Assembly: GCA_017160915.1 (NCBI GenBank)
Contig: JACAWG010000010.1
Coordinates: 1-64,000, forward strand
From: Aggregatibacter actinomycetemcomitans
GTDB taxonomy: Bacteria; Pseudomonadota; Gammaproteobacteria; Enterobacterales; Pasteurellaceae
Direction of reading: 5' to 3'
Length of the DNA: 64,000 nucleotides
The stretch's first letter is position 1; each line of letters opens with the position of its first letter. The notes under the pieces were generated by a model. That model ran no database searches. It saw only the letters and a list, made by a program, of their open reading frames with translations, and had not been told where the DNA came from. The position numbers were made by a program, and so were the translations under genes. This document shows positions 47,277-55,526 of the stretch, in pieces.

Positions 47277-48836
47277 ATGAAAAAATCAGCTGTCGCATTA
47301 GGCGTCATCGCTATCTTAGGCGGAGCCTGGGTGGGTGCCACATGGTATTCCGGCAAAACCGTCGAACAACAATTTCATACGCAAATTAATAAAGCCAATG
47401 CAAGTTTAGACGCCTTCTTCAATTCCCCGAACGTTCAATCCACCGGAACCGTAAAAATTGACCACGTTAATATTCAACGCGGTGTTTTTAGCTCCGACAT
47501 CAGTTACGACTTGGTTATTACGTCAAAAACAGATAACAACATCACCACCGTTCCTTTTAACGGCAAACTTTATCACGGTCCGTTACCAATCAATCATCTG
47601 AGCCATTTCAATGTTAAACCGGCGATGTTTTCTGCCGAAACCGAAATCAGCAAAACCGAAAATACCAAAGAATGGTTTGGCAAAAAGGATAAAACCCCTT
47701 TACGCGCCGATTATTCCGTCGGTTATGACAAACAAGTGACAGGAAAACTTGATTCCGATGTTGACACGCAAATTGACGGCGGTGAGATAAAATGGCAGTT
47801 CATCGCGAATTATCAGGTTGATAAAGATGGTTTCGGTCAGTTTGAAACCGTATTACCGCATTTCAAATTGGTAGCACCAAGTAATGCTATGGAAACAGAA
47901 GCTGAGCCGAAATTATTAGTAATGGAGTTTAATGATGGCAAAAGCACGGTGAAATGGAATCGTGCTTCCGCCGAATTGGATAAAATCATTATCGGTAAAT
48001 ATGAGAGCAAGTTGGGTAGTCTTAAAGTTAATGGCAAAACGGGAGATGACGACTTTAACTTAGACGTGAAAGATGCCAATTACCTCATTAACGGTGATAT
48101 CAAAGATAACTTTGTTGATTATGGTCTCACCTATAAATTTGGTGAAATCCATCTGACTTCAGGCGGGGAAAACTATAAGCTCATTAATGATGCTGTTTTC
48201 AATTTACAATTCAATCACTTAGCGGCAAAACCACTGAATACGCTGTTTACCGAGATGGTTAAAGCGACACAAAAAGCCGGTGATGAGCAATCAGGTCCGT
48301 CCCCGGAAGTCATCGCGGCATTCAAAGCACTTGGTGAAAATAATATGCAAGCCAAAATCGATCCGATTTCCCTGTCTAATAAAGGCGGAAAATTGGCGGC
48401 AGACTTAGATATTCAATTGGCAACGGGCGATGTTGAAAGCAAAATCCAAGCCGGAAAAGTGTTAGAGGCCTTTAATCAATTTGCCGTGAACCTGAATTTA
48501 GACAAAACGGCAATGTTGAATTTAATTACGCAGTCTAAACAACTGGAAGCCAAGTTAAGCAAAGAAGAGGCCGAAAAACAGGCGCAAGAAACGCTCGACG
48601 GATTGTTGCTGATGGTAAAAATGAACCCGTTATTCGTAGAAGATGACAAGAGCGTCAAACTCAATGCGAAATTAGAAAATAACAAGATCAACCTGAACGG
48701 CAATATGCTGTCCTGGGAAGAATTTGTTGTCTTGTTCATGGCGCCAAGCATGATGCCACCGGAAGAGTCTGAGGATTCGGTAGAATCAGAAGAATTGGAA
48801 ATTCAGGAAGAACCTGAAATGCCGGAAATCAAATAA
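47277..48836 (+). CDS. ydgA: YdgA-like DUF945 protein
   Basis: A 519-residue envelope protein with one N-terminal membrane segment (about 5-22) and a long periplasmic part of the DUF945 family. E. coli YdgA is 502 residues. The motif WYSGKTVEQQFHTQINKAN (near 23-41) is typical. The C-terminus is very acidic (last 25 residues mostly E, P, S). The function of the family is not established. Confidence 0.85.
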   Translation: MKKSAVALGVIAILGGAWVGATWYSGKTVEQQFHTQINKANASLDAFFNSPNVQSTGTVKIDHVNIQRGVFSSDISYDLVITSKTDNNITTVPFNGKLYHGPLPINHLSHFNVKPAMFSAETEISKTENTKEWFGKKDKTPLRADYSVGYDKQVTGKLDSDVDTQIDGGEIKWQFIANYQVDKDGFGQFETVLPHFKLVAPSNAMETEAEPKLLVMEFNDGKSTVKWNRASAELDKIIIGKYESKLGSLKVNGKTGDDDFNLDVKDANYLINGDIKDNFVDYGLTYKFGEIHLTSGGENYKLINDAVFNLQFNHLAAKPLNTLFTEMVKATQKAGDEQSGPSPEVIAAFKALGENNMQAKIDPISLSNKGGKLAADLDIQLATGDVESKIQAGKVLEAFNQFAVNLNLDKTAMLNLITQSKQLEAKLSKEEAEKQAQETLDGLLLMVKMNPLFVEDDKSVKLNAKLENNKINLNGNMLSWEEFVVLFMAPSMMPPEESEDSVESEELEIQEEPEMPEIK

Positions 48837-48847
48837 TTGACATCAAC

Positions 48848-48893
48848 AAAAAGTGCGGTCTTAAAAATACTTAAATTTTTGACCGCACTTTTC
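48848..48893. terminator. Uptake-signal bidirectional terminator
   Basis: AAAAAGTGCGGTC (48848-48860) and GACCGCACTTTTC (48881-48893) form an inverted repeat between the convergent ydgA-like gene and uvrD. An inner AAAAAT/ATTTTT stem extends it. Confidence 0.8.
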
Positions 48894-48915
48894 TTTCATG
48901 ACGACAACGTCAAAA

Positions 48916-51090
48916 TTACACTTTCTCCAACTTCGCCAAATGGGCAATCAGCCATTTAATGCCCTGATTCTGGAAAGCAATTTGCAAGCGTAAATTGTTG
49001 TCCGCACCCTCCACATTAATCACCGTACCGAAACCGAATTTTTCGTGTTTCACTTTTTGTCCCATTTTCCATTGGCTTTCAGTGGCAAGAGGCACAGCAC
49101 TTCCGATTTTCGCTTGATTTAACGCACGGGTGACGGTGCCACGTAAACGGATTTCCTGCAAACATTGCTGTGGTAATTCGGTGATAAAACGGGAAGGCAA
49201 ATGACGCTCTTCCTTGCCATATAAACGGCGGCTTTCCGCATAAGAAATAGTAAGTTTTTGTTTGGCGCGGGTAATCCCGACGTATGCCAAACGGCGTTCT
49301 TCCTCCAAGCGCCCCGCTTCTTCAAAAGAACGGAAACTCGGGAACAATCCTTCTTCCACGCCAATCATAAACACACGCGGAAACTCCAACCCTTTCGCCG
49401 AATGCAACGTCATCATTTCCACACAGGCTTGATGTGGCGCGGCTTGCTCCTCGCCCGCTTCCAATGAGGCGTGAGTTAAAAATGCCGTGAGATCCGTCAT
49501 GTCTTCCGCATCCTCGGGTTTGATAAACTCACGGGCGGCAGACACCAATTCTTCCAGGTTTTCAATGCGCACCTCCCCTTTTTCACCCTTTTCCTGTTTA
49601 TACATTTCATACAATCCGGAGTGCTTAATCACAAAATCCGTTTGCGCAAACAACGGCATTTCTTCCGTATCCCGCTGCAAAGAATGAATTAATTCCATAA
49701 AGCGCAACAACGCCGTAGCGGCGCGCCCGGCAAGTTTGTTCTCCTGAAGTGCCAGATTGGTGGCTTGCCATAAGGTAATTTGATGTTCGCGGGTGAGATT
49801 GCGCAGGGTGTCTAAGGTGCGATCGCCGATGCCGCGCGGTGGCGTATTAATAACCCGCTCAAAAGCGGCATCGTCCTGTCGATTGGCAATTAAGCGCAAG
49901 TAAGCCAAGGCATCTTTAATTTCCTGCCGTTCAAAGAAACGCATTCCGCCGTAAATACGATACGGAATTTGCGAACGGATTAACGCTTCTTCAATCACCC
50001 GTGATTGGCTGTTACTGCGGTATAAAATGGCACAATCATTTAATTTGCCGCCGTCTTCAATCCAGGTTTTAATTTGTGAAGCCACAAACAACGCTTCATC
50101 CAATTCATTGAAGGCGGCATAAATGCCCACCGGCTCGCCCTGATTGCCTTCCGACCACAAATTTTTTCCCAAACGATTACTGTTATTGGCGATCAATTCA
50201 TTAGCGGCTTGCAAAATGTTCATGGTGGAACGGTAATTTTGTTCCAAACGAATGGTTTGCGCGTTGGTAAAATCCTTTAAAAACAGCTGAATATTTTCAA
50301 TTTTTGCACCGCGCCAACCGTAAATAGATTGGTCGTCATCGCCCACAATCATCACCTTGCCGGTTTTACCCGCCAGCAAGCGAATCCATTCGTATTGAAT
50401 TTTGTTGGTATCTTGAAACTCATCCACCAAAATATGCTGAAAACGTTGTTGATAACGTTGCAAAATCAGCGGCTTATGTAAAAACAGTTCATAAGAGCGC
50501 AATAAAATTTCGGCAAAATCCACCAGCCCGGCACGATCGCAGGCATCCTGATAAATTTGATAAACTTTGATCCATTCCCGTTCCTGACGATCGTTGTGAT
50601 CATCAATGTGATTCGGGCGCAACCCTTCGTCTTTTTTATTATTGATATACCAACAGGCTTGCTTCGGCGGGAAACTTTTTTCGTCGAAACCATGCAGTTT
50701 CATTAAGCGTTTAATTAAACGCAGCTGATCTTCCGAATCTAAAATCTGGAAATCTTGCGGCAAATCCGCATCAAGGTGATGGGCGCGTAGCAATCGATGG
50801 GCAATGCTGTGAAAGGTGCCGACCCACATACCGAACAGGCGTTGATTGCCATCGGATAACACGGATTCAATACGATGACGCATTTCCGCAGCGGCTTTAT
50901 TGGTAAAGGTCACCGCCATAATACTGCCCTCGGAAATGCCTTCAACACCAATCAACCACGCGATGCGGTGTGTCAGCACGCGGGTTTTACCGCTCCCCGC
51001 CCCCGCCAGCACCAAATAATTCCCCAAGGGCGCACTCACCGCCTCCCGTTGTTTATCGTTCAGCCCGTCTAATAATTCTGCAAAATCCAT
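48916..51090 (-). CDS. uvrD: DNA helicase II
   Basis: Superfamily 1A 3'-5' helicase used in mismatch and nucleotide-excision repair. Walker A AGAGSGKT lies near 29-36, then VDEFQDTN (motif II), DDDQSIYGWRGA (motif III), LEQNYRS (motif IV), TLHSAKGLEF (motif V) and EERRLAYVGITRA (motif VI). The C-terminal Tudor-like tail KVKHEKFGFGTVINVEG is present. Length 724 matches E. coli UvrD (720), which favours UvrD over Rep. Confidence 0.95.
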   Translation of the reverse strand: MDFAELLDGLNDKQREAVSAPLGNYLVLAGAGSGKTRVLTHRIAWLIGVEGISEGSIMAVTFTNKAAAEMRHRIESVLSDGNQRLFGMWVGTFHSIAHRLLRAHHLDADLPQDFQILDSEDQLRLIKRLMKLHGFDEKSFPPKQACWYINNKKDEGLRPNHIDDHNDRQEREWIKVYQIYQDACDRAGLVDFAEILLRSYELFLHKPLILQRYQQRFQHILVDEFQDTNKIQYEWIRLLAGKTGKVMIVGDDDQSIYGWRGAKIENIQLFLKDFTNAQTIRLEQNYRSTMNILQAANELIANNSNRLGKNLWSEGNQGEPVGIYAAFNELDEALFVASQIKTWIEDGGKLNDCAILYRSNSQSRVIEEALIRSQIPYRIYGGMRFFERQEIKDALAYLRLIANRQDDAAFERVINTPPRGIGDRTLDTLRNLTREHQITLWQATNLALQENKLAGRAATALLRFMELIHSLQRDTEEMPLFAQTDFVIKHSGLYEMYKQEKGEKGEVRIENLEELVSAAREFIKPEDAEDMTDLTAFLTHASLEAGEEQAAPHQACVEMMTLHSAKGLEFPRVFMIGVEEGLFPSFRSFEEAGRLEEERRLAYVGITRAKQKLTISYAESRRLYGKEERHLPSRFITELPQQCLQEIRLRGTVTRALNQAKIGSAVPLATESQWKMGQKVKHEKFGFGTVINVEGADNNLRLQIAFQNQGIKWLIAHLAKLEKV

Positions 51091-51214
51091 ACCTTATCAC
51101 TCATAAATACTGTTTTTTTGTACAGGCTGAATTATAGCGATTTCTACTCAAAATACAATGAAAGAAAAGGCTGGGGAAAAGTGCGGTCGTTTTTCACGGT
51201 GTTTTTTACATGAA

Positions 51215-51239
51215 AAAGCGCACCATCATGATGCGCTTT
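51215..51239 (-). terminator. Terminator of gntT
   Basis: AAAGCGCA (51215-51222) and TGCGCTTT (51232-51239) form a stem behind the gene ending at 51262, with Ts following on the minus strand. Confidence 0.7.
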
Positions 51240-51261
51240 AAATGAATGGATAATGCGGATG

Positions 51262-52611
51262 TTAGAAAATGATGCTACCGATTAAGGCGATGATAAAACC
51301 GACAAAACCGATGGAAGTTTCCAACATGGTCCAGGTTTTTAACGTGGTTTTGGTGTCCATTTCCAAGAAACGGCTCATTAACCAGAAACCGCTGTCATTC
51401 ACATGGGAGAATACGGTGGCGCCGGACGCAATGGAAATCACGATAAAGCATAAATCCAATTGGCTGAGATCGGTTGCGGCAGCAACGGTCGGCGCGATTA
51501 ATGCGGCTGCGGTGGTAAGCGCTACCGTTGCCGAGCCTTGTGCCACACGTAATGCCATGGAAATAATGAAGGCGGCGATGATGATCGGCATCCCGGTATT
51601 TGACAACATGGCGGATAATTCATCGCCGATGCCGCTGGCACGCAACACGCCACCAAACATACCGCCGGCGCCGGTCACCAAAATAATGGAACAAATCGGA
51701 CCCAACGCGCTGTTACAAAGGCTTTCGATTTGTTCATAACTGCGTTCTCCGCGCAACAAGGCAATGGCGATTAACAAGGTAATTAACAACGCAATCGGGG
51801 TTTTGCCGATGAGACGCAGACTTTCAACCCACAAGGAAGATCCGTCAATCACTTTCGCCACGCTGAGGGTATTTAACCCGGTATCAAATAAAATGAGGAA
51901 AATCGGTAAAACCAAAATGAACAGAACGCGCCCGAACGCCGGCGGATTTTGCACGGCGGTTTCGCTGATGGCAGCGGTATTTAAAAAGGTTTTCGGCAGT
52001 TCCACAAAAAACTTTTTACTGATGTACATACTGAACAAATAAGTGCCGATGTACCAAGTCGGAATCGCGCAAATTAAGCCCACAATCACCATCAAGCCCA
52101 TATTCACGCCGAGTAAATCACCGGAAGCCACCGGACCGGGATGTGGCGGCAAAAACGCGTGCATGACCGCAAAAGCACCGGCAACCGGGAAGGCATAACG
52201 CAAGACGGAACCGCCGAAGCGTTTTGCTACGCTGAAGACGATGGGCAACATGACCACTAAACCGGCATCAAAGAAAATCGGAAAACCGAATAATAAGGCG
52301 GCAACCCCAAGCGCAAACGGCGCTTTCTTTTCGCCGAATTTATTAATCAACGTATCCGCAAGCACTTTTGCCCCGCCGGTCACTTCCAATAAACGCCCGA
52401 TCATGGCGCCCAAACCGACTAATAACGCTACGGAAGCCAAGGTGTTACCGAAACCGGTTAACATGGTCGGCAGGATTTTATCCACAGGAATTCCGGCGGC
52501 AAGTGCAGTCAGTAAACTGACTAAAATTAACGCCACAAAGGCGTGCATTTTAAATTTGATAATTAATAGCAGAAGCAACAACACCGCTACGATCATGATA
52601 AAAATTAACAT
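51262..52611 (-). CDS. gntT: Gluconate permease (GntP family)
   Basis: Inner-membrane gluconate:H+ symporter of the GntP family, 449 residues, about 12-14 helices. The GLGAMIGRLLEVTGGA motif (near 65-80), FPIFFDAGLVVMLPI and HAFLPPHPGPVA (near 151-162) are family hallmarks. It is divergent from gntK across a shared control region with a GntR operator 20 bases upstream. Whether it is high affinity (GntT) or lower affinity (GntU/GntP) cannot be judged. Confidence 0.88.
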   Translation of the reverse strand: MLIFIMIVAVLLLLLLIIKFKMHAFVALILVSLLTALAAGIPVDKILPTMLTGFGNTLASVALLVGLGAMIGRLLEVTGGAKVLADTLINKFGEKKAPFALGVAALLFGFPIFFDAGLVVMLPIVFSVAKRFGGSVLRYAFPVAGAFAVMHAFLPPHPGPVASGDLLGVNMGLMVIVGLICAIPTWYIGTYLFSMYISKKFFVELPKTFLNTAAISETAVQNPPAFGRVLFILVLPIFLILFDTGLNTLSVAKVIDGSSLWVESLRLIGKTPIALLITLLIAIALLRGERSYEQIESLCNSALGPICSIILVTGAGGMFGGVLRASGIGDELSAMLSNTGMPIIIAAFIISMALRVAQGSATVALTTAAALIAPTVAAATDLSQLDLCFIVISIASGATVFSHVNDSGFWLMSRFLEMDTKTTLKTWTMLETSIGFVGFIIALIGSIIF

Positions 52612-52631
52612 AATAATTCCTTATGCTGACA

Positions 52632-52647
52632 ATGTTATCGGTAACAT
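52632..52647. promoter_or_regulatory. GntR operator, gntT side
   Basis: ATGTTATCGGTAACAT matches the E. coli GntR operator consensus ATGTTACCGGTAACAT at 15 of 16 positions. It lies 21 bases before the gntT start codon. Confidence 0.85.
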
Positions 52648-52688
52648 ACCTTTTTGCCGGCTTTTGGTAAATAAACACCGTTTAAAAA

Positions 52689-52704
52689 TGTGATCACAAT
52701 CACA
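52689..52704. promoter_or_regulatory. CRP site between gntT and gntK
   Basis: TGTGATCACAATCACA is an exact TGTGA-N6-TCACA match. It lies between the two GntR operators and predicts cAMP-CRP activation of one or both divergent genes. Confidence 0.8.
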
Positions 52705-52762
52705 AAAAATTATATTTATGCCACATATTCAGCAAAGAATGGCATTTTTTATCATATGAATA

Positions 52763-52778
52763 TTGTTACCGATAACAT
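52763..52778. promoter_or_regulatory. GntR operator, gntK side
   Basis: TTGTTACCGATAACAT matches the GntR consensus at 14 of 16 positions. It lies 53 bases before the gntK ATG. Confidence 0.82.
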
Positions 52779-52830
52779 TTTTGCGTTAAGCTAAGCCCCA
52801 TTCAGAATTATCACGAAAAAGGAAATCACG

Positions 52831-53349
52831 ATGGCAACAGGCAAAAGCATTATTCTAATGGGCGTTTCCAGCACAGGAAAAACATCGGTGGGGACGGAAG
52901 TGGCGCGCCGTTTGGGGATAAAACTGATTGACGGCGATGATCTGCACCCGCGCGCCAATATTATAAAAATGGGTGAAGGACACCCGCTCAATGATGAAGA
53001 TCGGGCGCCTTGGTTGGAGCGTATTCGGGATGCCGCCTTTAGTTTGGAGCAAAAAAGCGAAGTGGGCATTATCGTGTGTTCCGCTCTCAAGAAAAAATAC
53101 CGCGACCAAATCCGTGACGGCAACCGCAATGTGAAGTTTCTCTTTTTGCAAGGATCTTATGATGTGATTCTGGAACGTATGCGTCAACGCAAGGGGCATT
53201 ATATGAAAGAATCCATGTTGAAAAGCCAGTTCGATACGTTGGAAGTGCCGGGGGCAGATGAACCGGATGTGATCCCCGTTGATATTGACGCCGCTTTTGA
53301 AGAAGTCGTCGAGCGTTGCGTTCAGGCGCTGAAACCTTATCTTTCCTAA
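52831..53349 (+). CDS. gntK: Gluconokinase
   Basis: Phosphorylates gluconate to 6-phosphogluconate for the pentose-phosphate or Entner-Doudoroff route. It is a P-loop kinase with GVSSTGKTSVG (11-21), DGDDLHPRANIIKM (near 36-49) and CSALKKKYRDQIR. Length 172 equals E. coli GntK/IdnK. It is divergent from gntT, convergent with gntR, and separated from gntR by an uptake-signal hairpin. Confidence 0.95.
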   Translation: MATGKSIILMGVSSTGKTSVGTEVARRLGIKLIDGDDLHPRANIIKMGEGHPLNDEDRAPWLERIRDAAFSLEQKSEVGIIVCSALKKKYRDQIRDGNRNVKFLFLQGSYDVILERMRQRKGHYMKESMLKSQFDTLEVPGADEPDVIPVDIDAAFEEVVERCVQALKPYLS

Positions 53350-53352
53350 GGC

Positions 53353-53420
53353 AAAAAGTGCGGTTGTTTTTCTAAGTGTTTTTGAGATTGAAAAACGCTT
53401 GAAAAAAGGACCGCACTTTT
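53353..53420. terminator. Uptake-signal bidirectional terminator
   Basis: AAAAAGTGCGGT (53353-53364) and ACCGCACTTTT (53410-53420) with an inner AAGTGTTTTT/AAAAACGCTT stem lie between gntK and gntR. The right arm overlaps the gntR stop codon. Confidence 0.8.
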
Positions 53421-54417
53421 AAATGCTTTCGCCTAAATGAATCTGATAGCCTAGGTTAATAATCGCACTTTGCGCGGGAATATCGTTAATGCGAGCCAGT
53501 AATTCCTGTGCGGCGATTCGTCCGATTTCCAGGCGCGGCGTGATGACCGTGGCAAGTTGCGGTGTGATGGATTGCCCCACGTCATGCCCGTGAAAGCCGG
53601 CAACGGCGATTTGTGCAGGAACCTTAATGCCTAAACGCTGGCATTCGAAAATCGCGCCGATGGCGATGTCGTCGTTAGTACAAAAAATCCCGTCCAACTG
53701 TGGAAATTTGGCTAGTGCCTGATGTAACAGCTCTCCGCCCAAGGTAAAGGAAGAATGCGCTTTGGTGGCGATAACCTGTGGCGTTAATTGATGTTTTGCC
53801 ATGGCATTTTCATAGCCCTGTTGGCGTAATCGGGTGCGTTTGTCCTGACGGGCGGCAAAATATGCCACATTGCGATGCCCGCGATTAATCATGGTTTCCA
53901 CCATGGCTTGTGCCGCCGCGATATTATCAAAACCGACGACCTGCTGAATACCCACTTCCGTCGTATCCATAATTTCAATCACCGGAATATTCGCCACCTT
54001 GAGCATTTTTTTGGTTCTTTCGGAATGGTGACTTTCCGACAAAATAATGCCGTCCACGTTATAGGAAAGCAGACTTTCAATGCGCTGTTCTTCCTTTTTT
54101 TCGCTGTAGCCGTAGTGCGCCAACATGGTTTGATAGCCCGCTTTATCGGTCACCTGTTCAATGCCGCGAATCACATTGGCGAACACCTGGTTGGTCAGTG
54201 ACGGCACCAATACGCCGATCGCCCGACTCTTGGCATTGGACAAAATGTCCGGCGCGCGATTGGGAATATAGCCGAAACGTTCAATGGCTTCCGCAATGCG
54301 CGCCTGTGTGCCGTTCGCCACGGAATCGGGGTTGCGCAAATAGCGGCTGATGGTCATTTTCGTAATGCCGAGATAATCGGCAATGTCTTGTAAGGTGGGG
54401 CGTTTATGTTTATTCAT
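53419..54417 (-). CDS. gntR: LacI-family gluconate repressor GntR
   Basis: LacI/GalR-type repressor, 332 residues. An N-terminal helix-turn-helix (LQDIADYLGITKMTISRYLRNP, about 9-30) precedes a periplasmic-binding-like effector domain. Context and the two operators near gntT and gntK identify it as the gluconate-responsive repressor, the same length as E. coli GntR (331). Confidence 0.92.
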   Translation of the reverse strand: MNKHKRPTLQDIADYLGITKMTISRYLRNPDSVANGTQARIAEAIERFGYIPNRAPDILSNAKSRAIGVLVPSLTNQVFANVIRGIEQVTDKAGYQTMLAHYGYSEKKEEQRIESLLSYNVDGIILSESHHSERTKKMLKVANIPVIEIMDTTEVGIQQVVGFDNIAAAQAMVETMINRGHRNVAYFAARQDKRTRLRQQGYENAMAKHQLTPQVIATKAHSSFTLGGELLHQALAKFPQLDGIFCTNDDIAIGAIFECQRLGIKVPAQIAVAGFHGHDVGQSITPQLATVITPRLEIGRIAAQELLARINDIPAQSAIINLGYQIHLGESI

Positions 54418-54465
54418 AAGAAAAAGTGCCGTTAATACGTGGCATTATTTTAGTCCAAGGCAGCG

Positions 54466-55290
54466 TTAATCACAAATCCGTAACCGTTCTCTACCGCTGT
54501 AAACCGTGGCGCGCCCTGCTCTGGCAAAGCCTATCAGGGTTAAGTTATATTGTTCCGCCATTTGCACTGCCAAATCCGTTGACGCCGAAATCGCCACCAA
54601 CATTTCCACGCCGGCAGACACGGTTTTCTGAACCATCTCATAGCTGGCGCGGCTGGTGACGACGATAAAACCTTGCGGTTTGCCCGCTTTGGCGTGCCAA
54701 CCGAGTAATTTATCCAACGCCACATGGCGCCCCACATCTTCCCGAATGGCAAGTAATTTACCGTCTAAAGAAAAAAAACCGGCGGCGTGTGTAGAACCGG
54801 TTTGTTTACCCAATTCCTGCGATTTCTGCAATTGTTCTAAACAATCGTCCAGCTGCGCCACATCGAAGGTTAAAGTGCGGTCTAATTTCGCCACGTTTTT
54901 ATAAACCTGCTGCAACTGCTCTGCGCCGCAAATGCCGCAACCGGTTCGCCCGGTTAAGGTACGGCGATGATCCTTTAACGCCACAAAACAACGGGTCGCC
55001 AATTCAATTCTGGCTTCAATGCCGTTGCAAACCTCTTCAATATCAATACCATAAATATCGTTCGGTTTCTCAATAATGCCTTCCGATAGCGAAAATCCCA
55101 TGGCGAAATCCGCTAAATCACGGGGCGAACACATCATTACCGTATGGGAAATATCGTTATAAACCAGTGCCACGGGAACTTCTTTTGCGAGGGTTTCTTG
55201 TTTCTCGGAGATGACAATTGTGTTTTGATTTTGTTTCTCGTTTGTTAATTTTTTAATAAAAAAAATTATTTTTTTTGTGATCCAGCTCAA
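54466..55290 (-). CDS. fdhD: Formate dehydrogenase accessory sulfurtransferase
   Basis: Transfers sulfur from IscS to the molybdenum cofactor, a step needed for formate dehydrogenase activity. The catalytic pair is C118 and C121 in [26 protein letters not shown] and GREDVGRH-like [12 protein letters not shown] are present. There is no in-frame ATG before residue 52, so the start is taken as TTG at 55290, with AGGGG upstream. That codon lies within a candidate FNR site. It is divergent from fdxG. Confidence 0.9.
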   Translation of the reverse strand: MSWITKKIIFFIKKLTNEKQNQNTIVISEKQETLAKEVPVALVYNDISHTVMMCSPRDLADFAMGFSLSEGIIEKPNDIYGIDIEEVCNGIEARIELATRCFVALKDHRRTLTGRTGCGICGAEQLQQVYKNVAKLDRTLTFDVAQLDDCLEQLQKSQELGKQTGSTHAAGFFSLDGKLLAIREDVGRHVALDKLLGWHAKAGKPQGFIVVTSRASYEMVQKTVSAGVEMLVAISASTDLAVQMAEQYNLTLIGFARAGRATVYSGRERLRICD

Positions 55291-55318
55291 ATTTTTGCCC
55301 CTTTCTAGCCATTATTAA
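55277..55318 (+). promoter_or_regulatory. Candidate FNR site and -10 element for fdxGHI
   Basis: GTGAT-CCAG-CTCAA (55277-55290) matches the FNR consensus at eight of ten positions. TATTAA (55313-55318) follows after 22 bases, the same gap as at the qpo promoter. Transcription would start near 55325, about 200 bases before the fdxG ATG. A NarL/NarP-type heptamer ATAGGTA lies at 55365-55371 in the leader. These are unproven matches. Confidence 0.45.
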
Positions 55319-55526
55319 TTATAGATTTCTGTAGAAAAAATCGGTATCCTAGCCAACGCTTTAAATAGGTAGTCATGTATTCTAATTGTTACATCATTGC
55401 CAAGTGGCGTTTCGCTAAATTTTAATACAAATTTAACAAGAACGACCATCAAATTATCTACTCAAAACGAATTTCAAACTATCAAACTGAAAACAACAAC
55501 AAATTTTGTTGATGTGGGGAGTATTT

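Noticed and set aside
51269-51739. A 156-codon frame antisense to gntT
   Set aside because: Mirror of the hydrophobic gntT coding strand; no independent evidence.
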